A stretch of DNA of 5,429 nt from Clostridia bacterium (lineage in GTDB: Bacteria; Bacillota; Clostridia; UBA1381; UMGS1253): the NCBI GenBank assembly GCA_017411585.1, contig JAFQPV010000061.1, positions 1 to 5,429 on the forward strand, in the 5' to 3' direction. Made by a program: the position numbers and the translations under genes. The notes below the pieces were generated by a model. The model had not been told where the DNA came from. It did no database searches and saw nothing but the letters and a program-made list of their open reading frames with translations. Shown here one piece after another: positions 1 to 5,222 of this stretch (position 1 is the stretch's first letter; each line of letters begins with the position of its first letter).

Positions 1-227
1 ACAGAATCAATACCTGCATCACATATAAAAATATCCGCTGGGTATTCGGCCTGAAAACAGGGCAGTATGATTCTCATTTGCCGGGGCAGCTCGGCGGCAC
101 GCTGGTCAGATTGGACAATGACCGCTTTGAGGTTTCACACGTGCCGGCGCTGGTGAATTATGCGCCATTCCCGAGCGGTAGTAAAACTTATGCTGATTTC
201 TTTACAAAAGATGTAGAGGTAGACTGA
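1..227 (+). CDS. C-terminal end of a probable calcineurin-like metallophosphoesterase (partial)
   Basis: The frame is open from base 3 to a TGA at 225-227, giving the last 74 residues of a protein whose start lies outside the window. Near its beginning it reads YKNIRWVFGLKTGQYDSHLP, followed by GQLGGTLVRL. A 'Y-x-G-[IV]-x-x-x-[YF]-G-L-K-T-G' stretch followed by 'GGT-x-[IV]-x-[LI]' resembles, from memory, the C-terminal strand pair of Dcr2/PAP29-type calcineurin-like phosphoesterases found in Clostridia. The metal-binding Asp/His motifs of that family would lie upstream and cannot be seen, so the assignment rests on this tail alone. There is no membrane segment or sorting signal in the visible part. 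No clear terminator follows; the glyA promoter begins about 60 bases downstream. It could be another beta-sandwich-ended hydrolase. I am fairly sure it is a real gene end and only moderately sure of the family. Confidence 0.5.
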   Translation, partial: RINTCITYKNIRWVFGLKTGQYDSHLPGQLGGTLVRLDNDRFEVSHVPALVNYAPFPSGSKTYADFFTKDVEVD

Positions 228-290
228 GTGAGATGTGTTTGTTAAAAAATCAGTACAAATACAATATATGGAAAAGAAATGCAAAAAGGC

Positions 291-319
291 TTGCTTAAAT
301 TATAAGAATACTGTATAAT
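291..319 (+). promoter_or_regulatory. Sigma-A-type promoter for the glyA unit
   Basis: TTGCTT (291-296) and a perfect TATAAT (314-319) are separated by 17 bases, the optimal spacing for the housekeeping sigma factor. A TG directly precedes the -10 box, one base off the classical extended -10 arrangement. Transcription would start near 326, leaving a leader of roughly 28 bases before the glyA ATG. That is too short for a riboswitch or attenuator, so glyA expression is probably set at initiation. The flanking DNA is very AT-rich, as expected for a strong Firmicute promoter. Confidence 0.75.
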
Positions 320-353
320 ATATCTATCTATAAATATTAAGGAGTGTTATGCA

Positions 354-1589
354 ATGGAGTTTAATAAGGTAAAACACGCAGACCCGGAAGTGCATGCTGC
401 GATTATGCAGGAGCTTTCCCGTCAGCAGAACAAGATTGAGTTAATTGCTTCGGAAAACTTTGTAAGCGAAGCTGTTATGGAAGCGATGGGTACACCGCTG
501 ACCAATAAATATGCAGAGGGTTATCCGGGTAAGCGCTACTACGGTGGCTGCGAATATGTAGACGTTGTGGAAAACTTGGCAATTGAACGCGCAAAGCAGG
601 TGTTTGGCGCTGACCACGCCAATGTACAGCCGCATTCCGGAGCACAGGCAAACCTGACGGTGTTTTTCTCCGTTCTGGAGCCGGGCGATACCGTTTTAAG
701 TATGAGCCTTGCACATGGCGGTCACTTGAGCCACGGCAGCCCGGTGAATATTTCCGGTAAATATTTTAACATTGTGCCGTACGGCGTAAACGAAGGCGAA
801 AATGTAATCGACTATGATGAGGTTCGCCGTCTCGCGCTCGAGTGCAAGCCGAAGCTGATTTTGGCAGGTGCTTCTGCATATCCGAGAACGATTGATTTTG
901 CGCGCTTTGCAGAAATTGCAAAGGAAGTCGGTGCATACTTTATGGTAGATATGGCGCATATTGCCGGCTTGGTTGCAGCAGGCTTGCATCCGAATCCGGT
1001 ACCGCATGCGGATTTCGTAACCACCACAACACATAAGACACTTCGCGGTCCGCGCGGCGGCTTGATTCTCTGTAAAGAAGAGCATGCAGCAAAGATTAAC
1101 AAGGCATTGTTCCCGGGAATCCAGGGCGGTCCTTTGATGCATGTCATCGCATCGAAAGCAGTATGCTTTAAGGAAGCCCTTTCCGATGAATTTAAAGCTT
1201 ATCAGGCACAGATTGTAAAAAATGCGGCTGCGCTGGCGGATGCACTCGTAGCAGAAGGCTTTAAGCTTGTAAGCGGCGGTACAGACAACCACTTGATGCT
1301 CGTTGACTTGACACCGATGAACATCACCGGTAAGGATGCAGAGCATAAGCTTGATGAAATCGGTATTACTGTAAATAAGAATGCAATCCCGTTTGATACA
1401 CAGAGCCCGTTTGTAACCAGCGGTATCCGTATCGGCACACCGGCGGTAACCTCCCGCGGCTTTGTAGAGGAGGATATGAAGGAGGTTGCGGCGCTCATTA
1501 AGCTTGCCGTAACAGACGGCGCAAGTGCAGATGAAATCAAAGCGCGCGTAGCAGCGCTTTGCAAGAAGCATCCGTTATATGAAGCGTAA
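354..1589 (+). CDS. glyA: Serine hydroxymethyltransferase (glycine hydroxymethyltransferase)
   Basis: This cytosolic PLP enzyme interconverts serine and glycine while moving a one-carbon unit to and from tetrahydrofolate. The 411-residue product has the usual bacterial length and all family landmarks: IASENF (31-36), the NKYAEGYPGKRYYGG substrate loop (51-65), HSGAQAN (94-100), D199 and H202 in VDMAHIAGL that contact the PLP ring, and TTTTHKTLRGPRGG (223-236), in which K228 forms the Schiff base with PLP. The C-terminus has the common KHPLYE ending. The start is ATG 354, because AAGGAG (339-344) lies 9 bases upstream; the ATG at 349 is out of frame and soon stops. It is the first gene behind the promoter at 291-319. 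The next gene begins 55 bases after its stop, with no hairpin between, so the two are probably co-transcribed. Long antisense open frames across it are shadows. Identification is secure. Confidence 0.98.
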   Translation: MEFNKVKHADPEVHAAIMQELSRQQNKIELIASENFVSEAVMEAMGTPLTNKYAEGYPGKRYYGGCEYVDVVENLAIERAKQVFGADHANVQPHSGAQANLTVFFSVLEPGDTVLSMSLAHGGHLSHGSPVNISGKYFNIVPYGVNEGENVIDYDEVRRLALECKPKLILAGASAYPRTIDFARFAEIAKEVGAYFMVDMAHIAGLVAAGLHPNPVPHADFVTTTTHKTLRGPRGGLILCKEEHAAKINKALFPGIQGGPLMHVIASKAVCFKEALSDEFKAYQAQIVKNAAALADALVAEGFKLVSGGTDNHLMLVDLTPMNITGKDAEHKLDEIGITVNKNAIPFDTQSPFVTSGIRIGTPAVTSRGFVEEDMKEVAALIKLAVTDGASADEIKARVAALCKKHPLYEA

Positions 1590-1644
1590 ATTTGGAAAGA
1601 GCGTGTCAAATGAAGCTTTGTAATCCTAAGGGAAGGTGACGAAT

Positions 1645-2586
1645 ATGCGTGAAAAGGTTGCAGGTCTTTCGTTAAGTCCGGCAATGGACAGAACCATTTA
1701 TGTAGATGATTTTTGTTTAAATGAGGTAAATCGTGCGCGTGAAGCAACGGCGATTCCGGGCTCTAAGGGTGTCAATGTCGCAAAATGTCTTGCGGCAAGC
1801 GGATTAGAGTCGATTTGCTTTGGCTTTATCGGCGGACCGGATCGTGCGGTGTTTATCAGCCAGCTCAATAAGTATGGCGTACGATCCGACTTTTTGCCGG
1901 TAGATTATCCGATTCGCAACAACATTAAGATTGTGGATTTGAGAAACAGCACGTATACGGATGTCAACTTGGAGGCAGGTACGCCGACAGAAGCACAATT
2001 GCAGTCACTTGTGGAAAAAACGGCGCAGATTGCGCAGGAATGTGCTTATGTGGCACTCAGCGGGCACGTGTCAAAGAGTATGCCGCAGGATTTGTATAAA
2101 ACGCTTTGCGGTGTAATTCACGAAAACGGTGCGAAGGTTGCGGTGGATTGCAGTGGGGTGCCGCTGCTTTCTGCGATTGAAGCTTGCCCGGATGTGATTA
2201 AGCCGAACATCAAGGAGCTGTGCGACAGCTTTGATGTACATTTGGTCAATCGCTATGAAACTATCGAATGTGCAAAGCGTATCCGCGAGCGCGGTGTGAA
2301 AAATGTATTGGTATCTGCAGGACCGGAAGGTGCAGTTGCTGCGTGTGAGGATGGTGCATATGTCATTCAGGTGCCATCTATACCGGTATACAACACCGTT
2401 GGCGCCGGTGATGCGTTCTTAAGCGGATTTATATACGGACAGACAAAAGGTATGGATATTGAAAATTCGCTGAGACATGCGGCATCATTTTCTCAGGCAG
2501 TGGTTAAAAATCATGCATCGGATATGCTGGATTTTGATGCGCTGACTGCATCTCTTGATGAAATTGAAGTGCAAAAGGTTGATTAA
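1645..2586 (+). CDS. PfkB-family sugar-phosphate kinase, 1-phosphofructokinase-like
   Basis: Members of this ribokinase/PfkB branch phosphorylate hexose monophosphates (1-phosphofructokinase FruK, tagatose-6-phosphate kinase LacC) with ATP. The 313-residue product shows the family layout: LSPAMDRTI near the N-terminus (FruK normally LNPAxD), the first PfkB signature PGSKGVNVAK (38-47), RNNIKI in place of the usual R-x-N-x-K substrate segment, KPNIKEL in the middle, and the second signature NTVGAGDAF (250-258) with catalytic base D256 and the GAGD anion hole. Two normally conserved positions differ: N to S at residue 11, and GGKG to GSKG at residue 40. ATG 1645 is chosen over the in-frame GTG at 1636 because that GTG is part of the ribosome binding site (GGAAGGTG), which sits well placed for 1645. 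The gene lies 3 bases before the next one. No fructose PTS or transporter is nearby, so FruK is the closest match but the substrate is not proven. Confidence 0.85.
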   Translation: MREKVAGLSLSPAMDRTIYVDDFCLNEVNRAREATAIPGSKGVNVAKCLAASGLESICFGFIGGPDRAVFISQLNKYGVRSDFLPVDYPIRNNIKIVDLRNSTYTDVNLEAGTPTEAQLQSLVEKTAQIAQECAYVALSGHVSKSMPQDLYKTLCGVIHENGAKVAVDCSGVPLLSAIEACPDVIKPNIKELCDSFDVHLVNRYETIECAKRIRERGVKNVLVSAGPEGAVAACEDGAYVIQVPSIPVYNTVGAGDAFLSGFIYGQTKGMDIENSLRHAASFSQAVVKNHASDMLDFDALTASLDEIEVQKVD

Positions 2587-2589
2587 TTT

Positions 2590-3105
2590 ATGAATGCAAA
2601 ACGTATTTATAAAGAGGCATATCGTTTATTAGAACAGGTAACGCCGCTCAGAGTGGACTGTGGTCAGCTCTGCAGCGGCGCTTGCTGCATTAGTGAGGAT
2701 AATGAGGCAGGCATGTATCTGTATCCGGGCGAAGAATGCATGTATAAAAATGAAAATACGCCGTGGCTGCGCATTGAGCCCTCGGCATTTTTGTACGGCG
2801 ATGCGGATAAGGTAACGCAGATTGCCATTTGCGACGGTACGTGCAACCGTGCGCTGCGCCCGCTATCCTGTCGTATATTTCCGCTGATTCCGTATCTTAA
2901 GGAAGACGGAAAACCTGAAATCATCATCGACCCGCGCGCAAAATCGATGTGTCCTCTGGCGCAGACCTTCAGGATGGCGGATTTTGAGCCGGAGTTTGTG
3001 CGCCGTGTGAAGATGATTTTCGCTATACTGTTAAAAAATAAGGATGTGCGTGATTTTGTCATCGAGCAGTCCTATGTTTTGGATGAAATCGGAAAATTCT
3101 TTTAA
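2590..3105 (+). CDS. YkgJ-like cysteine-cluster protein (putative metal-chelating)
   Basis: The 171-residue soluble protein has nine cysteines: C24, C28, C32, C33, C50, C81, C85, C94 and C121. The C-x3-C-x3-CC cluster at 24-33 and the RPLSCRIFPLIP segment (90-101) match the general layout of the YkgJ / zinc- or iron-chelating family (a leading cysteine cluster, then RPxxCRxFP, then a final cysteine). Members are thought to bind a metal or Fe-S cluster, and some relatives are annotated as protein N-methylases; the activity of this protein cannot be read from sequence. There is no signal peptide or membrane helix. ATG 2590 lies 3 bases after the kinase stop, so translation is probably coupled; an AAAGG at 2574-2578, inside the end of the kinase gene, is a modest ribosome binding site. 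The real-gene call is strong, the family call good, the function unknown. Confidence 0.8.
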   Translation: MNAKRIYKEAYRLLEQVTPLRVDCGQLCSGACCISEDNEAGMYLYPGEECMYKNENTPWLRIEPSAFLYGDADKVTQIAICDGTCNRALRPLSCRIFPLIPYLKEDGKPEIIIDPRAKSMCPLAQTFRMADFEPEFVRRVKMIFAILLKNKDVRDFVIEQSYVLDEIGKFF

Positions 3106-3120
3106 AGAGGTGAGTGGCAT

Positions 3121-3215
3121 ATGAGCCGTATGATGTGGTGTGCGCATAGCTCGCAGACGGTGCGGATTTTGATGCGTTGATGCCAAGTGAACAGCTGGTG
3201 GAATATTTAAAATAA
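3121..3215 (+). pseudogene. Short disrupted reading frame at the end of the glyA unit
   Basis: A very good ribosome binding site (GAGGTG, 3107-3112) stands 8 bases before ATG 3121, but that frame stops after 19 codons (TGA 3178-3180) with an odd Met/Cys/Trp-rich product. A neighbouring frame looks more protein-like. From 3129 it reads YDVVCA, meets TAG at 3147-3149, continues LADGADFDALMPSEQ and ends at TAA 3213-3215, with codon choice (GAT, GCG, GTG, GAA) like the upstream genes. Joining the start to this frame needs a one-base shift near codon 3 and passage through the TAG; alternatively a GTG at 3114 is already in that frame but sits too close to the ribosome binding site. The likeliest reading is a decayed small gene of about 32 residues. 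A genuine 19-residue peptide, or a recoded small gene, remains possible. No family is recognised. Confidence 0.35.
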
Positions 3216-3229
3216 ACAATTGAAAACAG

Positions 3230-3285
3230 AGCACTTATTTTGTCGATGAAAACAAAGAAAGACGACAGAATAAGTGCTTTTTTTT
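3230..3285 (+). terminator. Rho-independent terminator of the glyA unit
   Basis: AGCACTTATTTTGTCG (3230-3245) pairs with CGACAGAATAAGTGCT (3263-3278) over 16 consecutive positions, with one G-U pair and a 17-base A-rich loop. The 3' arm runs straight into eight T residues (3278-3285). This is a textbook intrinsic terminator. It separates the metabolic unit from the sporulation operon. On the opposite strand the stem is followed by only a short T-run (from GAAAACAG at 3222-3229), so reverse termination would be weaker. Confidence 0.92.
3244..3273 (+). promoter_or_regulatory. Candidate sigma-H-type promoter for the spoIIA operon
   Basis: In Bacillus subtilis spoIIA is transcribed by sigma-H, with consensus RnAGGAwWW, 11-12 bases, RnnGAATww. 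Here CGATGAAAA (3244-3252) and ACAGAATAA (3265-3273) are 12 bases apart. The -10 matches at every fixed position; the -35 misses the first purine and has ATGA for AGGA. A start near 3279-3280 would give a leader of about 56 bases before the spoIIAA ATG. The element lies in the loop and 3' arm of the terminator hairpin, which is unusual but compact. A weak sigma-A-like TAAAAT at 3299-3304 without a good -35 is the alternative. This is inference from a consensus match. Confidence 0.33.
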
Positions 3286-3335
3286 ATGCGCAGCATGGTA
3301 AAATCGGTGAAGACACAACAGAAAGGATGGAATTT

Positions 3336-3626
3336 ATGGATATAGAATACAACGGACAAAGGCGTGCACTGATTGTTCGGCTGGATGCGGAAGTGGACCA
3401 TCACAGCGCCGCGCAAATCCGCGAAAGCGTTGATGCACAGTTTTTGCGCACCAAGGCAAACCACATCATTTTTGATTTTTCCTCGCTGCAGTTTATGGAC
3501 AGCTCAGGCATCGGCTTAATCATGGGCAGATACCGTTTAATCCGTCCGCTGGACGGCAAGATTGTGCTTGCGGGTGTATCGGAGCAGCTAGACCGTCTGA
3601 TGAGCTTGTCCGGTATTTATAAATAG
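3336..3626 (+). CDS. spoIIAA: Anti-anti-sigma factor SpoIIAA (STAS domain), ended early by TAG
   Basis: SpoIIAA frees sigma-F by binding the kinase SpoIIAB, and is switched off when SpoIIAB phosphorylates a serine. The 96-residue product is a STAS domain with LDAEVDHHSA (16-25) and FMDSSGIGLIMGRYR (53-67); S56 corresponds to phosphorylated Ser58 of B. subtilis SpoIIAA. ATG 3336 is chosen because GAAAGG (3321-3326) is 9 bases upstream; the in-frame ATG 3327 abuts that site, and a further ATG upstream lies in the terminator. The known homologue is 117 residues. This one ends right after LSGIYK, removing the last strand and helix of the fold. The same frame continues after the TAG with matching sequence (separate entry). 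The gene heads the spoIIA operon. Identity is secure; whether the 96-residue form is the functional product is in doubt. Confidence 0.93.
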   Translation: MDIEYNGQRRALIVRLDAEVDHHSAAQIRESVDAQFLRTKANHIIFDFSSLQFMDSSGIGLIMGRYRLIRPLDGKIVLAGVSEQLDRLMSLSGIYK

Positions 3627-3695
3627 GTTGACTGGGCAAAAAATGTAGAAGAAGCCCTGGTGAGGGTGCAAGGAGGCAACGGTTATGAAAAATGA
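3627..3695 (+). other. Continuation of the spoIIAA frame beyond the TAG: missing C-terminus
   Basis: Read in the spoIIAA frame, the bases after TAG 3624-3626 give VDWAKNVEEALVRV, then nine more residues and TGA at 3693-3695. B. subtilis SpoIIAA, as I recall it, continues after its SGLFK with IIRFEQSEQQAL. Setting SGIYK-x-VDWAKNVEEAL against it needs no gap, with the amber codon at the position of the first isoleucine. The extended protein would be 119 residues including the amber position, the usual SpoIIAA length. It would overlap the spoIIAB start by 11 bases, the compact arrangement common in spoIIA operons. This segment also holds the spoIIAB ribosome binding site (AAGGAGG, 3670-3676). 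Confidence 0.7.
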
Positions 3696-4158
3696 AATGC
3701 GGCTTTTATTTGATGCACATTCGTCAAATGAGGCATTTGCGAGAACGGCGGTTGCCGCCTTTGTCATGCAGCTTGACCCGACACTGGAGGAAATATCAGA
3801 TATCAAAACCGCTCTCTCCGAAGCTGTGACAAATGCCATTGTGCACGGCTACGAGGAGGCAGAGGGCGTTGTTGAGGTGCATTGCAGAGTGGAAGGCAGA
3901 AGCATAACCGTCAGCGTAACGGACACGGGGAAGGGGATTGCGGATATCCAAAAGGCGATGGAGCCTCTTTATACGGGAAAACCGGAAGCAGAACGCTCCG
4001 GCATGGGCTTTACCGTGATGGAAGCCTTTATGGACAGTGTGTCCGTGCAGAGCATTTTAAATGAGGGAACGACGGTTACTATGGAAAAACAATTGCGCGC
4101 ACACGATGCGCGAGGTACATTGTTTTCTGCAGCGGAAACCAATCATAGCGAGGCATAA
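3685..4158 (+). CDS. spoIIAB: Anti-sigma-F factor / serine protein kinase SpoIIAB
   Basis: SpoIIAB holds sigma-F inactive before septation and phosphorylates SpoIIAA with ATP. The 157-residue product is a GHKL-fold kinase that follows the B. subtilis protein closely from its first residues (MKNEM). The N-box is SEAVTNAIVHGYE (45-57) with catalytic E46 and Mg-binding N50; the ATP-binding DTGKGI is at 80-85; RSGMGFTVMEAFMD (104-117) forms the ATP lid and second glycine motif. R20, known in B. subtilis to contact partners, is kept. It is about 11 residues longer than the B. subtilis protein, the excess being a polar C-terminal tail. The start is ATG 3685, 8 bases after a perfect AAGGAGG. It ends 2 bases before sigF. 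Identification is secure. Confidence 0.97.
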   Translation: MKNEMRLLFDAHSSNEAFARTAVAAFVMQLDPTLEEISDIKTALSEAVTNAIVHGYEEAEGVVEVHCRVEGRSITVSVTDTGKGIADIQKAMEPLYTGKPEAERSGMGFTVMEAFMDSVSVQSILNEGTTVTMEKQLRAHDARGTLFSAAETNHSEA

Positions 4159-4160
4159 AT

Positions 4161-4880
4161 ATGATGCTGGATACATTACATATAAGACAAGATGAACAGC
4201 AAAAATTTTCTTCGGAGGAGCGCAGAAAACTCGTTGAAGAGAATATGGGACTGGTTGGCAGCGTTGTTAAACGTTTTGTCGGTGCGGGACACGATATGGA
4301 GGACTTGTTTCAAATTGGCTGTGTCGGCCTTGTGAAGGCGGTAGAACGCTTTGATATGCGCTTCGGTGTAAAATTGTCCACCTATGCCGTTCCGGTGATT
4401 CTGGGCGAAATTAAGCGCCACCTGCGCGATGACGGCGCGGTGCGCATCAGTCGCAGTATCAAAACAAATGCAATGCATATTCGCGCATATATTGAGCAGC
4501 GTGAAAAGGAAAACGGCGCAGAGCCCACGGTCTCGGAAATTGCTGCGCAGCTGCACCTGGAAACAGAAGATGTACTTCTTGCCATGGATGCCGTTCGCCC
4601 TATACAATATCTGCAAGCAACTGAGGAGGAAACCGGCTTTTCTTTAATGGATACGCTTTGCGCCCCGGATACGGAAGAACATATTCTAGACCGCATCGCT
4701 CTGCGTGAAGCCATCGCAAGCCTGCCTGCGCGGGATCGGCAAATACTGACAATGCGCTACTACCAAAACAAAACCCAAGCGCAAACTGCCGCCATCCTTG
4801 GCATCACCCAAGTGCAGGTTTCGCGTCTGGAAAAAAAGCTTCTCGCGACCCTGCGCGAAAAGCTGCTGTATGAACCTTAA
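4161..4880 (+). CDS. sigF: RNA polymerase sporulation sigma factor F
   Basis: Sigma-F directs the first forespore-specific transcription. The 239-residue sigma-70-family protein contains region 2 from about residue 27 (ENMGLVGSVVKRF), the core-binding DLFQIGCVGLVKA (48-60), FGVKLSTYAVPVILGEIKRH (68-87) and RDDGAVRISRS (89-99) for -10 recognition. Region 3 follows (about 104-150), then region 4 with the helix-turn-helix TQAQTAAILGITQVQVSRLE (205-224). Region 1.1 is absent, as usual for sporulation sigma factors. Sigma-G is very similar; the position directly after spoIIAB decides for sigma-F. ATG 4161 and ATG 4164 are both possible starts, with GAGG (4150-4153) 7 and 10 bases away. The gap to spoIIAB is 2 bases, so translation is probably coupled. 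No spoVA genes follow, and no convincing terminator is seen after its stop. Confidence 0.95.
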   Translation: MMLDTLHIRQDEQQKFSSEERRKLVEENMGLVGSVVKRFVGAGHDMEDLFQIGCVGLVKAVERFDMRFGVKLSTYAVPVILGEIKRHLRDDGAVRISRSIKTNAMHIRAYIEQREKENGAEPTVSEIAAQLHLETEDVLLAMDAVRPIQYLQATEEETGFSLMDTLCAPDTEEHILDRIALREAIASLPARDRQILTMRYYQNKTQAQTAAILGITQVQVSRLEKKLLATLREKLLYEP

Positions 4881-4901
4881 CAAAAAGTTCACAGTTTATT
4901 A

Positions 4902-4931
4902 ATTGCCATTTTTACACCCATATTGTACAAT
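4902..4931 (+). promoter_or_regulatory. Possible sigma-A promoter downstream of sigF
   Basis: TTGCCA (4902-4907) and TACAAT (4926-4931) are 18 bases apart; each box differs from consensus at one position. The -10 box falls inside a perfect 14-bp palindrome (4920-4933). Nothing protein-coding follows on the + strand before the window ends. If used, the promoter would make a non-coding transcript running into the tandem repeats, or serve a gene beyond the window. It may be chance in AT-rich DNA. Confidence 0.3.
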
Positions 4932-4933
4932 AT
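4920..4933. repeat. Perfect 14-bp palindrome, possible operator
   Basis: ATATTGTACAATAT is identical to its own reverse complement. With no spacer it would make a poor hairpin, so a binding site for a dimeric regulator is more likely than RNA structure. It overlaps the -10 box of the possible promoter at 4902-4931. AT-rich palindromes of this size also arise by chance, and no regulator family is assigned. Confidence 0.4.
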
Positions 4934-4996
4934 AGCTACAATAAAACTTTAAAATTGCATACAGAGCGGCAAAGGCTATTTATCAAAAATCAAATG

Positions 4997-5023
4997 CATT
5001 CCCCCCTTAAAACATTCCCCCCT
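4997..5023. repeat. Two-copy C-tract direct repeat
   Basis: CATTCCCCCCT occurs at 4997-5007 and again at 5013-5023, a 16-base period. Each copy has a run of six C in otherwise AT-rich DNA, which stands out locally. On the opposite strand it gives two G6 runs upstream of ATG, resembling but too G-rich for ribosome binding sites; the frames they would serve are only a few codons long. No function is assigned. Confidence 0.5.
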
Positions 5024-5113
5024 ACAAAATAATGTTGCCACCAAGCGAAAAGTTTGGTAAAATGTATTTGAAGCTAGTATAAATAGTTTTTGCCTTTTGT
5101 TATTTTTGAAAGG

Positions 5114-5222
5114 TGAATTTGGCGTAATACTTCGTTAGAATGCTCGCGCATACAAAAGTATAGCGCTGTGCTTCTGCCTCGTCTTACGCGCAAATTCCCA
5201 CTTTCAAAGCGAAGCGAATGGA
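5114..5222. repeat. Tandem structured repeat, copy 1 (109 bp)
   Basis: Copy 1 begins TGAATTTGGCGTAATAC and ends GCGAATGGA, where copy 2 starts at once. The first 50 or so bases and the last 32 are nearly identical between copies; the middle (about 5163-5190) is variable. It contains the hairpin GCGC-ATAC-AAAA-GTAT-A-GCGC (5146-5166). CAAATTC (5191-5197) can pair with GAATTTG at the start of copy 2 (5224-5230). Such units look like the short interspersed, hairpin-rich repeats scattered in clostridial genomes. An antisense open frame through both copies is explained by the repeat. Confidence 0.8.

Larger units (their letters stand above)
4881..5113 (+). other. AT-rich intergenic stretch after sigF, no gene seen
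   Basis: No open frame with a ribosome binding site is visible on either strand. Contents are a palindrome, a possible promoter and a C-tract repeat (separate entries), a small 5-bp hairpin ACCAA/TTGGT (5040-5058) without a T-tract, and a T-rich run at 5084-5108. A TATAAA at 5078-5083 with a poor -35 (TTGGTA, 5054-5059) is a weak further promoter candidate. A classical terminator for the spoIIA operon was looked for and not found. Confidence 0.6.

Noticed and set aside
239..265. Possible extra promoter TTGTTA / TACAAT upstream of glyA
   Set aside because: The spacing is only 15 bases, and the promoter at 291-319 is far better in sequence and spacing.
268..318. 16-codon frame (ATG 268) ahead of glyA
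   Set aside because: It has no ribosome binding site, overlaps the -35 and -10 boxes of the glyA promoter, and would lie upstream of that promoter's start site.
696..1571. Long antisense open frame (291 codons) opposite glyA
   Set aside because: It is opposite a conserved enzyme gene, has a Cys/Arg-rich composition typical of an antisense shadow, and lacks a ribosome binding site.
1636..1644. GTG 1636 as start of the PfkB-family kinase
   Set aside because: The GTG is part of the GGAAGGTG ribosome binding site that serves ATG 1645; the family N-terminus also begins only shortly before LSPAMD.
3240..3335. N-terminal extension of SpoIIAA starting in the terminator
   Set aside because: The upstream in-frame start lies inside the terminator hairpin and has no ribosome binding site. 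ATG 3336 has GAAAGG at the right distance and starts where the STAS domain begins.
3882..4064. Overlapping + strand frame inside spoIIAB, and a similar one at 4429-4647 in sigF
   Set aside because: Both lie out of frame inside well-conserved genes and show no start signals or family resemblance.
4866..4900. Weak stem TGAAC/GTTCA at the end of sigF as a terminator
   Set aside because: It has only 5 bp with an 11-base loop and no T-tract behind it, so it would not act as an intrinsic terminator.
4997..5023. CRISPR-like or riboswitch interpretation of the C-tract repeat
   Set aside because: There are only two 11-base copies with a 5-base gap, no spacers of CRISPR size and no surrounding conserved RNA structure.
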